Assembly (NCBI RefSeq): GCF_042665075.1
Contig: NZ_JBHTBR010000005.1
Span: 186,001 to 250,000 of the forward strand
Origin: Hirschia litorea
GTDB lineage: Bacteria > Pseudomonadota > Alphaproteobacteria > Caulobacterales > Hyphomonadaceae
DNA: 64,000 bases
Direction of reading: 5' to 3'
Notes under the pieces: model-generated
What the model was told of the DNA's origin: nothing
Seen by the model: the letters and a program-made list of their open reading frames with translations, nothing else
The model's database searches: none
Made by a program: the position numbers and the translations under genes
Part shown: one piece after another, positions 43,094 through 51,560 of the stretch
How the letters are laid out: each line of letters begins with the position of its first letter
Position numbering within the stretch: the first letter of the stretch is position 1

Positions 43094-44053
43094 CTATAGA
43101 GCCGCAGGTGCAGCAAACTCGCTCTCAACCCGTTTTAACCCGGATGCAAATTTAGTAGATTGAGATGCAGCACGCGCATCATCATCATTGACCATTTCCC
43201 ACGCACTCGGATCAGCCAACAAGGCACAGACAAGCTTATTGTTAATCGCATGCCCTGGACGGTCACCCTCAAAAATTCCAGCAATAGCATGACCTGCAAG
43301 AAACAAATCACCAATTGCATCTAGAATTTTGTGACGCACAAATTCATTCTCAACATGCAAGCCTTCAGGATTAAGAACCTTATCTCCGTCCAAGGCTACT
43401 GCATTTTCCATAGACGCACCGCGCGCAAGCCCCATGGATTTAAGCTTCTCAAAATCACTGGTAAAGCCAAATGTACGCGCAAATGCCAGATCACGCACGA
43501 ACGCACCTGGTGTCAACTTGAATGCATAACTTTGCTCACCAATTGCCGCACTATCAAAATCGATACGTACACGTAGCTCAAATGGTGCCCCCACAGTCTC
43601 CAAAGGACGCAAACGCGCAAACTTATCGCCATCAACAACTTCAATTGGTTTGAGAATACGAATCCGGCGGCGCGGCTTAGCCTGCTCTTTAATGCCAACT
43701 TGCAACATAAGCTCACAATAAAGACTAGAAGACCCATCCATAATAGGTGTTTCTGGACCATCAATCTCAACGATGAGGTTATCAACACAAAGCCCTGCAC
43801 AGGCAGCAAGCAAGTGCTCCACTGTAGAAACCGACACGCCAGCCTTATTGGCAAGTGTTGTTCCAAGCTGTGTTGTCGTCACATTCGTGCCGATAGCTTT
43901 GATCGAATTATTTTTGTCTTTGATATCAGTGCGCACAAATACAATACCCGTATCTGCAGCAGCAGGCTTCAAAACCAAACGCGCGCGCTCTCCGGTGTGT
44001 AAGCCTACACCGGCACATACTGCGGGTCCCGCGAGAGTTTTTTGATACGCCAT
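43094..44053 (-). CDS. lpxC: UDP-3-O-acyl-N-acetylglucosamine deacetylase
   Basis: 319 residues. Committed step of lipid A synthesis. Zinc ligands: His80 in STVEHLLAAC, and His and Asp in RHKILDAIGDLFLAG; catalytic His in the C-terminal GHAINNKL. N-terminal MAYQKTLAGPAVCAGVGLHTGERARL is typical. The ATG at 44051-44053 follows GAGG at a longish distance. A terminator lies upstream after ftsZ, so lpxC starts a new unit, which may continue into bamD (187-base gap). Confidence 0.97.
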   Translation of the reverse strand: MAYQKTLAGPAVCAGVGLHTGERARLVLKPAAADTGIVFVRTDIKDKNNSIKAIGTNVTTTQLGTTLANKAGVSVSTVEHLLAACAGLCVDNLIVEIDGPETPIMDGSSSLYCELMLQVGIKEQAKPRRRIRILKPIEVVDGDKFARLRPLETVGAPFELRVRIDFDSAAIGEQSYAFKLTPGAFVRDLAFARTFGFTSDFEKLKSMGLARGASMENAVALDGDKVLNPEGLHVENEFVRHKILDAIGDLFLAGHAIAGIFEGDRPGHAINNKLVCALLADPSAWEMVNDDDARAASQSTKFASGLKRVESEFAAPAAL

Positions 44054-44187
44054 ACTATAATAGTCCTCTGGAATTACTCTACAAACGCGGATCTCTCCCC
44101 GCTGTTCCAAGAACTACAATATGAGAGCCCAGCCCCATAAACTCAATTAAATGATTGTTTCGGGATGTTGCAAACAGTGATAAAATC

Positions 44188-44226
44188 AAAAAAAGCGCCC
44201 TCATTTCAATGATTAAGGGCGCTTTC
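44188..44226 (-). terminator. Rho-independent terminator of the ddl-ftsQAZ unit
   Basis: AGCGCCCT pairs with AGGGCGCT; on the minus strand seven T follow. It sits 42 bases after the ftsZ stop. Confidence 0.92.
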
Positions 44227-44267
44227 ATCACACAGCGGAGCTGCAACAATTTTACATATTTAACGTT

Positions 44268-45680
44268 CTAGTTGTTAGCCGACCGTCTTAGAAATGCTGG
44301 AATCTCCAACTCATCATCTTCATATTCGTCTGCATCGAGTTTAGGGCCATCTTCTGAAGAGGCTTTATCTGCGTCTGCGCCCTTACCCCAACCAAATAAA
44401 GATGAACGCCCTTTAGATGAACGCTCCTCTTGAGGTGGCTCACTCTCTTCAGGTTCAACTGCATACTGCGTGTCATCATCAGCATCTTCAGCTTCCACTG
44501 CGCTTTCCGGCTCTTCATCATGCACACTAGGACGTCGGTTGATAATTGGTGGAGCGACGTAGTCTTCATCGTGACTTGCTGTTTCAGCTGCCACTTCTTC
44601 GGTCTCAAGGTCTTCTTCAGGTAAAGCCGGTTCAGCATCAAGCGCAGCAGAAATTGCATCCGCAGCCGTAGGCTCTGACGGTTTAACAACAGGTTGAGCA
44701 AATGGACGCGCAGAAGCAGCGCTATCTCCACCTGCAGCCTGATAAGAAATACCCGTCGCGACGACAGACACGCGAATTTTTCCTTCAAGCGAGTGATCGA
44801 ATGTAGACCCAAGAATGATCTGCGCATCAGGATCAACTTCCTTGCGCACTTCATTTGCAGCCTCATCCACTTCATACAATGTCATGTCATAGCCACCAGT
44901 GATGTTAATCAACACACCCTTGGCACCCTTCATAGACACATCATCCAGCAATGGATTTGCAATCGCCGCTTGCGCAGCCTTTAACGCACGTTGTTCACCT
45001 GCGGCCTCACCTGTTCCCATCATCGCAGCCTCCATGCCAGACATAACTGTCCGCACATCTGCAAAATCGAGATTGATAAGCCCCGGCATAACCATAAGGT
45101 CGGTTACGCCGCGCACACCTTGATACAAAACCTCATCAGCCATTGTGAACGCATCTGCAAAAGTCGTATTTGCATTGGCGATACGGAAGAGGTTTTGGTT
45201 TGGAATAATAATAAGCGTATCAACATGATTGCGTAGCTCTTGAACGCCTTCATCCGCGATCGTCATCCGGCGCTTACCTTCAAAATCAAACGGCTTGGTA
45301 ACAACACCGACGGTCAGCACACCCATTTCTTTGGCTATTCGCGCTATAACTGGAGCAGCACCGGTTCCTGTACCGCCTCCCATGCCTGCTGCGATAAAGG
45401 CCATGTGTGCGCCTTCAAGCTGCTTTTTGATTTCGTCGATTGACTCTTCAGCTGATTCAGCGCCGACGGAAGGTTTCGCCCCGGCACCCAGCCCCTCAGT
45501 TGTTTTCATTCCAAGCTGAACCTTGTGATCAGCTTGAGAGTGAAGCAAAGCCTGACTATCTGTGTTCGCAACTATAAATTCCACGCCTTGAAGCTTGGAT
45601 TGAATCATATTGTTGACGGCATTGCCCCCGGCACCACCGACTCCAAAAACAATTATGCGTGGTTTCAACTCTACCGGCAT
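44268..45680 (-). CDS. ftsZ: Cell division protein FtsZ
   Basis: 470 residues. Tubulin-like GTPase of the Z ring. GTP-binding GVGGAGGNAVNNMI near the N-terminus, the tubulin signature GGGTGTGAAP, NTDSQALLHSQADHKVQLG, T7 loop NLDFADVRTVM. The folded part ends near residue 325; about 130 acidic, low-complexity residues form the linker, and the last part has the conserved peptide LEIPAFLRRSANN that docks FtsA and other partners. The ATG at 45678-45680 has GAGGTG seven bases upstream. A 206-base gap behind ftsA may hold its own promoter. Confidence 0.98.
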   Translation of the reverse strand: MPVELKPRIIVFGVGGAGGNAVNNMIQSKLQGVEFIVANTDSQALLHSQADHKVQLGMKTTEGLGAGAKPSVGAESAEESIDEIKKQLEGAHMAFIAAGMGGGTGTGAAPVIARIAKEMGVLTVGVVTKPFDFEGKRRMTIADEGVQELRNHVDTLIIIPNQNLFRIANANTTFADAFTMADEVLYQGVRGVTDLMVMPGLINLDFADVRTVMSGMEAAMMGTGEAAGEQRALKAAQAAIANPLLDDVSMKGAKGVLINITGGYDMTLYEVDEAANEVRKEVDPDAQIILGSTFDHSLEGKIRVSVVATGISYQAAGGDSAASARPFAQPVVKPSEPTAADAISAALDAEPALPEEDLETEEVAAETASHDEDYVAPPIINRRPSVHDEEPESAVEAEDADDDTQYAVEPEESEPPQEERSSKGRSSLFGWGKGADADKASSEDGPKLDADEYEDDELEIPAFLRRSANN

Positions 45681-45886
45681 GGTGCCGCACCTCGTGAGAT
45701 ATTTAGCCAGAACTAGCCGTACCAATTAAAGGCACAAACTAACGGAAAAAGGGTATTAGCGATATTAGTATGCAAATATGCCTAAGTGCAGGTTAACCCA
45801 ACATGGTAAATCCGCAATATCTTTTACAGTCCCCAATGGAGACAATCTGTATTATCTTCTAAAAAAATGGCTATATTGCGTTGGAA

Positions 45887-47182
45887 CTAAAAGTTCTCTT
45901 TCAGCCAATCAGTCGCCTTACGGAAGATAGAGCCCCCCGACAAAGGCATGCGGCTCTTTCCATACATGGGCGCGACAGCACCTGCACCGCCATTGATTTC
46001 CCATTTCAGCAATCCGGCCGCAGATGAAAATGCTGACGTTTGATACATCTCACCCAGCCCAGTTGTCCGAGATGGACGTGCCATGCGCACAGGCGCTCTA
46101 AACACTTCCTCTGCAACGTCACGCATGCCGGGCATTTGGCTTGCCCCACCTGTAAGTACGATACGTCTCGGCAAAGGACGGTATTGCGCAGACGCCTTGG
46201 ATAAACGCTTCTCCAACAATTCCAACATTTCTTCAAAACGCGGCCGCAACATATTCGTCAGCTCTGCTTTTGATGTCGTACCAGCCTCAAGACGGCCATC
46301 CTCGCCAAGCCTTGGCGCATCCACAACATCAAATGCATGCACCTGAGATAACGCCACAGCGCCATGCAAAGTCTTCAACCGTTCTGCTGCTGCAAATGTG
46401 GTACCCAATCCTTGTGCAAGATCAGAGGACGCACGCGCACCACCAACGGGAACACTATCAAGATAAATCAAGTTACCTTCATAAAAACAGGCAGCACTTG
46501 TTACACCGCCACCCATATCAATGACCGTTGCGCCCTGCTCAATTTCATCTTCCACCAAAACGGATAAGCCTGCCGCATAAGGTGAGGCCACGACCGCTAC
46601 CGGATTCAAGTGCGCACGTGTCACGCATTGTGCAATATTCTTTAAGGGTGCGACAGGACCAGACACCACAAGCATCGTAACTGTAAGACGCGTCGCAATC
46701 ATACCGCGTGGATCTTTTACCCCCCCTGCACCATCAAGCGCATACCCTAACGGAGTTGCATGCAAGATCTGGCGATCAGGCTGTTGGAATGTCGAAAGCG
46801 CAGCATTATTGGCATCGCGCACATGCATTTGTGTAATCTCACGATTACCTACATTCACGCCGCCTTGAAGATAAACACTTTTCAAATTCGGGCCAGAAAC
46901 ACCCAGCACAACATCACTAATACGTGCGCCAGCTGCGCGTTCAGCTTGCTCCACCGCCACACGAATAGAGCGCTCTAGCGCATCCATATCCGTCACCGCA
47001 CCATTTTTAACACCGCGCGATAATTGATGCCCCGCCCCCACAATGTGGACATTCTTAGTCCCTTCGGGGTTTTTAGAAATCAAACAGGCAATTTTAGACG
47101 AGCCAATATCAAGCGCGGCCAAAAATGGCGGCTTGCCGGCAAGTTTTTCTCGCATAGTTATACGGCTTGCCAATGATGACAT
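45887..47182 (-). CDS. ftsA: Cell division protein FtsA
   Basis: 431 residues, actin-like ATPase that ties FtsZ filaments to the membrane. Phosphate-1 segment FLAALDIGSSKIACLIS, the SHS2-type 1C insertion (about 90-170), VIDMGGGVTSAACFYEG (phosphate-2), VLTGGASQMPGMRDVAEEVFRAPVRMARP (adenosine). The last residues SIFRKATDWLKENF form the amphipathic membrane helix. It starts three bases after the ftsQ stop, with GGGGGG eight bases before its ATG. Confidence 0.97.
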   Translation of the reverse strand: MSSLASRITMREKLAGKPPFLAALDIGSSKIACLISKNPEGTKNVHIVGAGHQLSRGVKNGAVTDMDALERSIRVAVEQAERAAGARISDVVLGVSGPNLKSVYLQGGVNVGNREITQMHVRDANNAALSTFQQPDRQILHATPLGYALDGAGGVKDPRGMIATRLTVTMLVVSGPVAPLKNIAQCVTRAHLNPVAVVASPYAAGLSVLVEDEIEQGATVIDMGGGVTSAACFYEGNLIYLDSVPVGGARASSDLAQGLGTTFAAAERLKTLHGAVALSQVHAFDVVDAPRLGEDGRLEAGTTSKAELTNMLRPRFEEMLELLEKRLSKASAQYRPLPRRIVLTGGASQMPGMRDVAEEVFRAPVRMARPSRTTGLGEMYQTSAFSSAAGLLKWEINGGAGAVAPMYGKSRMPLSGGSIFRKATDWLKENF

Positions 47183-47185
47183 GGA

Positions 47186-48067
47186 TTAAGCCCCCCCGGA
47201 CTTTTTGTCTAAGCCTGAACTTTGTTCATATTCAGCGCGCGCCTCACCCAACCCCACAGCAAAACGCTCTGGGTCACGTGCATCAATTCTTGTCACCTCT
47301 GAATCCTTGGCAAGCACGCCTGTGGCTTCATCAAGGTTATACACAGCCAGCAAAGCTGCATCCACGAGTTTATCTTCAGGCAAGGCAATCTCTAAGCCTG
47401 TATCCAATCGCAAATCCCAGCGGCGCCCACCAACGCGCATGGCGACTTCTAGATGTTCAGAAATTTGAGGGTGAAATTCTAATTGGGCCAACAATTCAGG
47501 AGCTGCATATCCAGCAGCAGGTCCAACGACGCGCGGCAGGTTTACAAATTTTGTTGGATCTTCACCTTCCATCGGTTTCCCGACTTGGTCGACAACAGCC
47601 CACTCACCATCCGTTTGCCACAGTGCCAAGGGACGACGATTATCTGCTAGAATCCAAATATCATTAGGCCACTGTCGCAACACCCGTACTTCAGATACGT
47701 TCGCAACCTTTTCTTCGATGCGTTCTTTTAAGACAAATGGGTCGGCACGAAACATGTTTTCACCCGGCTCGATTGCCAAAGCATTCAACACATCCGCTTT
47801 CGTGCGTGGATCTAATCCTTCAATTGAAATTTTAGAGACCGTAAAGCCTGTTGATTTGGCAGTTGCATCCAAACCTGTCTGAATGCGCTCATCGATCGAG
47901 GCCAAAGAGCCTCCCATCCATGCAGCAACAGCTACCATAACGGCACCTGCTGTCACTGTTCCAAAAGCATAGGTCGACAATTGCTCGGACAATATCGTAG
48001 TGGGCACAGCCTCTTGCGGGCGCGCTGCTCTCTTACCTTTTTGTGACTTGCTTCTCACCTGTGACAT
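47186..48067 (-). CDS. ftsQ: Cell division protein FtsQ
   Basis: 293 residues. Basic cytoplasmic tail (SKSQKGKRAARPQEA), a membrane helix (YAFGTVTAGAVMVAVAAWM), POTRA domain (FTVSKISIEGLDPRTKADVLNALAIEPGENMFRADPFVLKERIEEKVANVSEVRVLRQWPNDIWI), then the beta domain with RPLALWQTDGEWAVVDQVGKPM. It scaffolds FtsB/L and FtsW/I at the septum. The ATG at 48065-48067 has GAGGA six bases upstream and overlaps the end of ddl by 13 bases. Confidence 0.94.
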   Translation of the reverse strand: MSQVRSKSQKGKRAARPQEAVPTTILSEQLSTYAFGTVTAGAVMVAVAAWMGGSLASIDERIQTGLDATAKSTGFTVSKISIEGLDPRTKADVLNALAIEPGENMFRADPFVLKERIEEKVANVSEVRVLRQWPNDIWILADNRRPLALWQTDGEWAVVDQVGKPMEGEDPTKFVNLPRVVGPAAGYAAPELLAQLEFHPQISEHLEVAMRVGGRRWDLRLDTGLEIALPEDKLVDAALLAVYNLDEATGVLAKDSEVTRIDARDPERFAVGLGEARAEYEQSSGLDKKSGGA

Positions 48068-48963
48068 GAAGCGTCCTCTATCATCCAACGTACCAGCTTC
48101 TCATAGCTAATGCCCTTATGCGCTGCCTGTTCTGGCACAAGCGAAGTCGGGGTCATTCCAGGCTGGGTATTTGTTTCCAATATTACCAATCTATTTGTCT
48201 CGTCATCATAGCGAAAGTCAGAACGCGATACGCCGCGACACCCTAATGCGTCATGTGCAACAAGTGCGGCATCGAGCGCAGCTTGTGTAACGGCATCAGA
48301 TATTTGTGCTGGTATAACGTGTTTCGACCCTCCAGCCTCATATTTGGCTGAGTAATCGTAATAATCTCTTAAAGTCGTGATCTCTGTGACCGCTAAAGCT
48401 TCATTTCCCATTACAGATACGGTCAATTCTCGTCCGGGAATGAATTGTTCGACCAAAACCGAATCCCCAAACCCCCATTTAGGGTCCAATAATTCAGCAG
48501 GTGGACGATTAGCTCCTTCAGGCACAATCAACACGCCAAACGAAGACCCTTCAGCAATAGGTTTAACCACATACGGTGGCTCCATCACGTGATCAGCAGC
48601 CACGTCTTCCTTTGCGTACACTCCGCCCTCAGCAACGATGAGTCCAACACGCGCATATACGTCACGCGATTTAGCTTTATCCATCGCCAAAGCAGATGCC
48701 AGCACACCGGAATGAGAATAAGGAATTTCAAGAATTTCTAATAAACCTTGAACGCAACCATCCTCACCATAAGGGCCATGCAGCGCATTGAGCACAACAT
48801 CAGGCTTAGCGTCATTTAATTGAGTGGAGAGATCACGCGTGACATCTATTTCAACGACATCATAGCCTTCATTACGTGCAGCTTGTGCCATTCCACGGCC
48901 TGAGGACAAGGAAACATCCCTTTCCGATGACCATCCACCCATTATGACTGCTACGCGTTTCAT
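48055..48963 (-). CDS. ddl: D-alanine--D-alanine ligase
   Basis: 302 residues, ATP-grasp enzyme making D-Ala-D-Ala for the peptidoglycan stem peptide. KRVAVIMGGWSSERDVSLSSG at the N-terminus, LNALHGPYGEDGCVQGLLEILEIPYSHSGVLASALAMDKAKSR, PYVVKPIAEGSSFGVLIV, EQFIPGRELTVSVMGN, and YDDETNRLVILETNTQPGMTPTSLVPEQA. It is DdlB-like in context, next to ftsQAZ. AAGGAG lies eight bases before the ATG at 48961-48963. Confidence 0.97.
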   Translation of the reverse strand: MKRVAVIMGGWSSERDVSLSSGRGMAQAARNEGYDVVEIDVTRDLSTQLNDAKPDVVLNALHGPYGEDGCVQGLLEILEIPYSHSGVLASALAMDKAKSRDVYARVGLIVAEGGVYAKEDVAADHVMEPPYVVKPIAEGSSFGVLIVPEGANRPPAELLDPKWGFGDSVLVEQFIPGRELTVSVMGNEALAVTEITTLRDYYDYSAKYEAGGSKHVIPAQISDAVTQAALDAALVAHDALGCRGVSRSDFRYDDETNRLVILETNTQPGMTPTSLVPEQAAHKGISYEKLVRWMIEDASCHR

Positions 48964-49376
48964 TCTTTGATCTCCTTGAGGCTCTAATTCTGACCGCTTA
49001 AGGTTAAACAAACCTACGCAGAAATGCATAAAATTTGATCTATTTTCTCAACCCCAGAGCGAAAACAGATTATTGCTATTGTTTTCAATATGATAGATGA
49101 TAATTACATCCCTTTAACAATCTCATTTTTTATGGAAATACTTCATAAATTGCGTCTCTTGCTGATATTTTCGGCCCAAGCAGGTTAATATTCCTCCAAA
49201 CGCAATTAACTTTACGAAAGCAAACCTTCTAAAGTTAAATTTTTCCTCTTTCACACAAAACACACGAGATCAGACCTGTAATTTGGCACAAAATTAAATA
49301 ATCATCCCATTGACACCAAAAGTTACAAATGTAACACACACGCCACCGATATAACTCAATTCCACGTGGGGGCCGA
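48964..49376. other. 413-base AT-rich divergent promoter region between ddl and the first TonB-receptor-like gene
   Basis: No gene is recognised. It holds the ddl ribosome site at its left end, and a palindrome at 49322-49335 near the right end. The frame at 49235-49498 on the minus strand overlaps the start of a well-supported gene and is not called. Confidence 0.5.
49322..49335. promoter_or_regulatory. Palindrome upstream of the first TonB-receptor-like gene
   Basis: GTTACAAATGTAAC is a perfect 6-2-6 inverted repeat 41 bases upstream of the ATG at 49377. This is the size and position of a small operator. The regulator is unknown; no matching site was seen before the paralogue at 51561. Confidence 0.4.
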
Positions 49377-51428
49377 ATGTCCAAGTTAATATACTCAGCT
49401 AGTTTGGTCGCTTTATGTCTATCAACACAGAATGCTTTTGCGCAGTCCCCCGCAACAGTCCAAGATTCGACATCAACATACCAACTATCGGATTTCAAAC
49501 AGTTTTCACCGCGAACAGCGATGGATCTTATCGCTAATATACCAGGCTTTAATATCGTAGAGGCCGACTCTAAACGCGGCCTAGGTCAAGCCGGCGGCAA
49601 TGTCTTGATCAATGGCAAGCGTATTTCGACAAAATCCAATGATCTGAGTGATATTCTAAGTCAAATCCCCGCCGCAAATGTTGTGCAAATCATCGTACAG
49701 GATGCGTCTCAATTTAATATTCCGGGCTTGTCTGGGATTGTCGCAAATATAGAAACTCAAGCGAGCGGATTTAAAACCCAGTGGGAATGGAACCCGGTAT
49801 TCCGCAATCATCGCTCACCTTGGCTTGGCGCGGCAAAACTGACAATGACTGGCCAGTCGGGTCCCTTCAATTTCAACATTTCACTGGAAAACGAAGTCCG
49901 CCGTAACAATGCGCGTGGGCCTGAGACCTTGCGCGATAGAAACAGCAGCATATTTGAAACGAGAGATGAGTATTTTCATTACAACGAAGATGCCCCCTCA
50001 ATATCAACTTATATAGGCTATGAGAATTCTGCCGGCAGCATTGGTTCGCTGAACATTAATTACGAAAAAGAAGATTGGTCCTTCACCGAATGGTCCAAGC
50101 GCAAACCAAATAATAATTCACCCTATCTGCATATCTTCACAGAATCCGAGCAAGAATGGGGCGCTGAAATAAACGCTGACTATGAATTTGCACTTGCGGG
50201 CGGACGCATGAAATTGATTGGCCTACACAGCGTCGAAGATAGCCCCTATTACAACCAAGTTCATATCGCGACGAGTGATACCGAATTTGAAAATGGCCGC
50301 GCATACACCAATCACGCGAAAGAAGCAGAATCCATTATTCGCGGCGAATATTCATGGATGGTCGATAATGTCAAAGAGTGGCAGATATCTGCAGAAACAG
50401 CATTCAATAGCTTAGAAAGCGACAGTCTAGAATATGTGCAAGCAACAGATAGCCTCGCCTTCAACGCACTTGCCGACACAGCCTCATTTGATGAAGTCAA
50501 AGAAAAGCGCGCAGAACTAAATATCACGCATGGCCGCCCCCTCACCGACCAACTGAAACTACAAACCTCACTCGGTGGTGAGTTTTCTCAGATCACACAA
50601 ACAGGGAGCGGACAGGCCGAACGAGAATTTTTCAGGCCCAAAGGCTTCCTAAACCTAAGCTATGTTCCCCAATCAGACCTAACCCTCTCCGCACGATTAG
50701 ATCGTCAAGTTGGACAATTAGATTTTGGAGACTTCATCGCATCGCGTGATATTTCAGAGGGAAATGACAATGCGACCAACACTGACATTGTGCCCGAACA
50801 ATCATGGAAACTATCTCTTGAAATGACCAAGCAGCATGGTCCTTATGGTTCGGTCAGCTTTAGTGTGTTTGGAGAAGAAGTCGAAGATATTGTTGAGCAA
50901 GTCCCGCTGGATGCAACCAATGAAGCTCCCGGCAACCTTGATTCAGCGCAACGCTTTGGCGCAGAAATTTCTGGCACATTCAATTTTGCTCCTCTAGGCA
51001 TTCAAGGGCTCAAACTTGATTACCAAGCAAACGCCAATGACTCACGTTTGAAAGATCCACTCACAGGCAAAACCCGCCGCATAGGTGGGCAGACAATGTC
51101 TTATGTCGAACTTGATTTACGATATGACATTCCCAATACTAATTGGGCAGTATCAGGCTATTATGAGCGTGTGCGCTGGGCATTTGATCCACGCCTAAAC
51201 CTAAACCTTCGTCAATATAATGACATTCCTTTTACGGCTCTTACCATTGAGCACAAAGATTTCTTCGGCATGCAAGCATCATTGGGGGTGCGAAACCTTA
51301 GCAATCAAGAAGAAAGCCTCTTTAAAGAAGTCTATGTTGATCGCCGTGATGGCCCCGTTGCCCGCACAGAATATCGCATTCGCAGGTATGAGCCATATGT
51401 CATTTTTTCACTCAAAGGTGAGTTTTAA
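49377..51428 (+). CDS. TonB-dependent receptor-like outer-membrane protein (paralogue 1)
   Basis: 683 residues. Signal peptide cut after AFA (residue 22). Plug-like domain about 40-130: SPRTAMDLIANIPGFNIV, GGNVLINGKRISTKSNDLSDILSQIPAANVVQIIVQDASQFNIPGLSGIVANI. A barrel then runs to the end SLKGEF with terminal Phe. I see no clear TonB box. Compared with classical receptors it is of the plug-and-barrel type sometimes found with sugar or peptide uptake; the substrate is unknown. The next gene codes a clear paralogue. GGGGGCC precedes the ATG. Both are inserted between ddl and murB, on the opposite strand. Confidence 0.83.
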   Translation: MSKLIYSASLVALCLSTQNAFAQSPATVQDSTSTYQLSDFKQFSPRTAMDLIANIPGFNIVEADSKRGLGQAGGNVLINGKRISTKSNDLSDILSQIPAANVVQIIVQDASQFNIPGLSGIVANIETQASGFKTQWEWNPVFRNHRSPWLGAAKLTMTGQSGPFNFNISLENEVRRNNARGPETLRDRNSSIFETRDEYFHYNEDAPSISTYIGYENSAGSIGSLNINYEKEDWSFTEWSKRKPNNNSPYLHIFTESEQEWGAEINADYEFALAGGRMKLIGLHSVEDSPYYNQVHIATSDTEFENGRAYTNHAKEAESIIRGEYSWMVDNVKEWQISAETAFNSLESDSLEYVQATDSLAFNALADTASFDEVKEKRAELNITHGRPLTDQLKLQTSLGGEFSQITQTGSGQAEREFFRPKGFLNLSYVPQSDLTLSARLDRQVGQLDFGDFIASRDISEGNDNATNTDIVPEQSWKLSLEMTKQHGPYGSVSFSVFGEEVEDIVEQVPLDATNEAPGNLDSAQRFGAEISGTFNFAPLGIQGLKLDYQANANDSRLKDPLTGKTRRIGGQTMSYVELDLRYDIPNTNWAVSGYYERVRWAFDPRLNLNLRQYNDIPFTALTIEHKDFFGMQASLGVRNLSNQEESLFKEVYVDRRDGPVARTEYRIRRYEPYVIFSLKGEF

Positions 51429-51560
51429 GCAGTCACTTACTGCCCATACAGTTCCCAATTATATGATTTATGTATAAATGCAGTTAGACACGCACGCTTT
51501 AACTTGACTTTAATCTCACCAATTATATTACCTTCACAAAACATGTACAAATTTTAATGT

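Noticed and set aside
44288..44875. 195-residue open frame on the minus strand
   Set aside because: A shifted frame of the ftsZ linker and C-terminal domain.
49235..49498. 87-residue open frame on the minus strand
   Set aside because: Overlaps the start and signal peptide of the first TonB-receptor-like gene and has no family resemblance.
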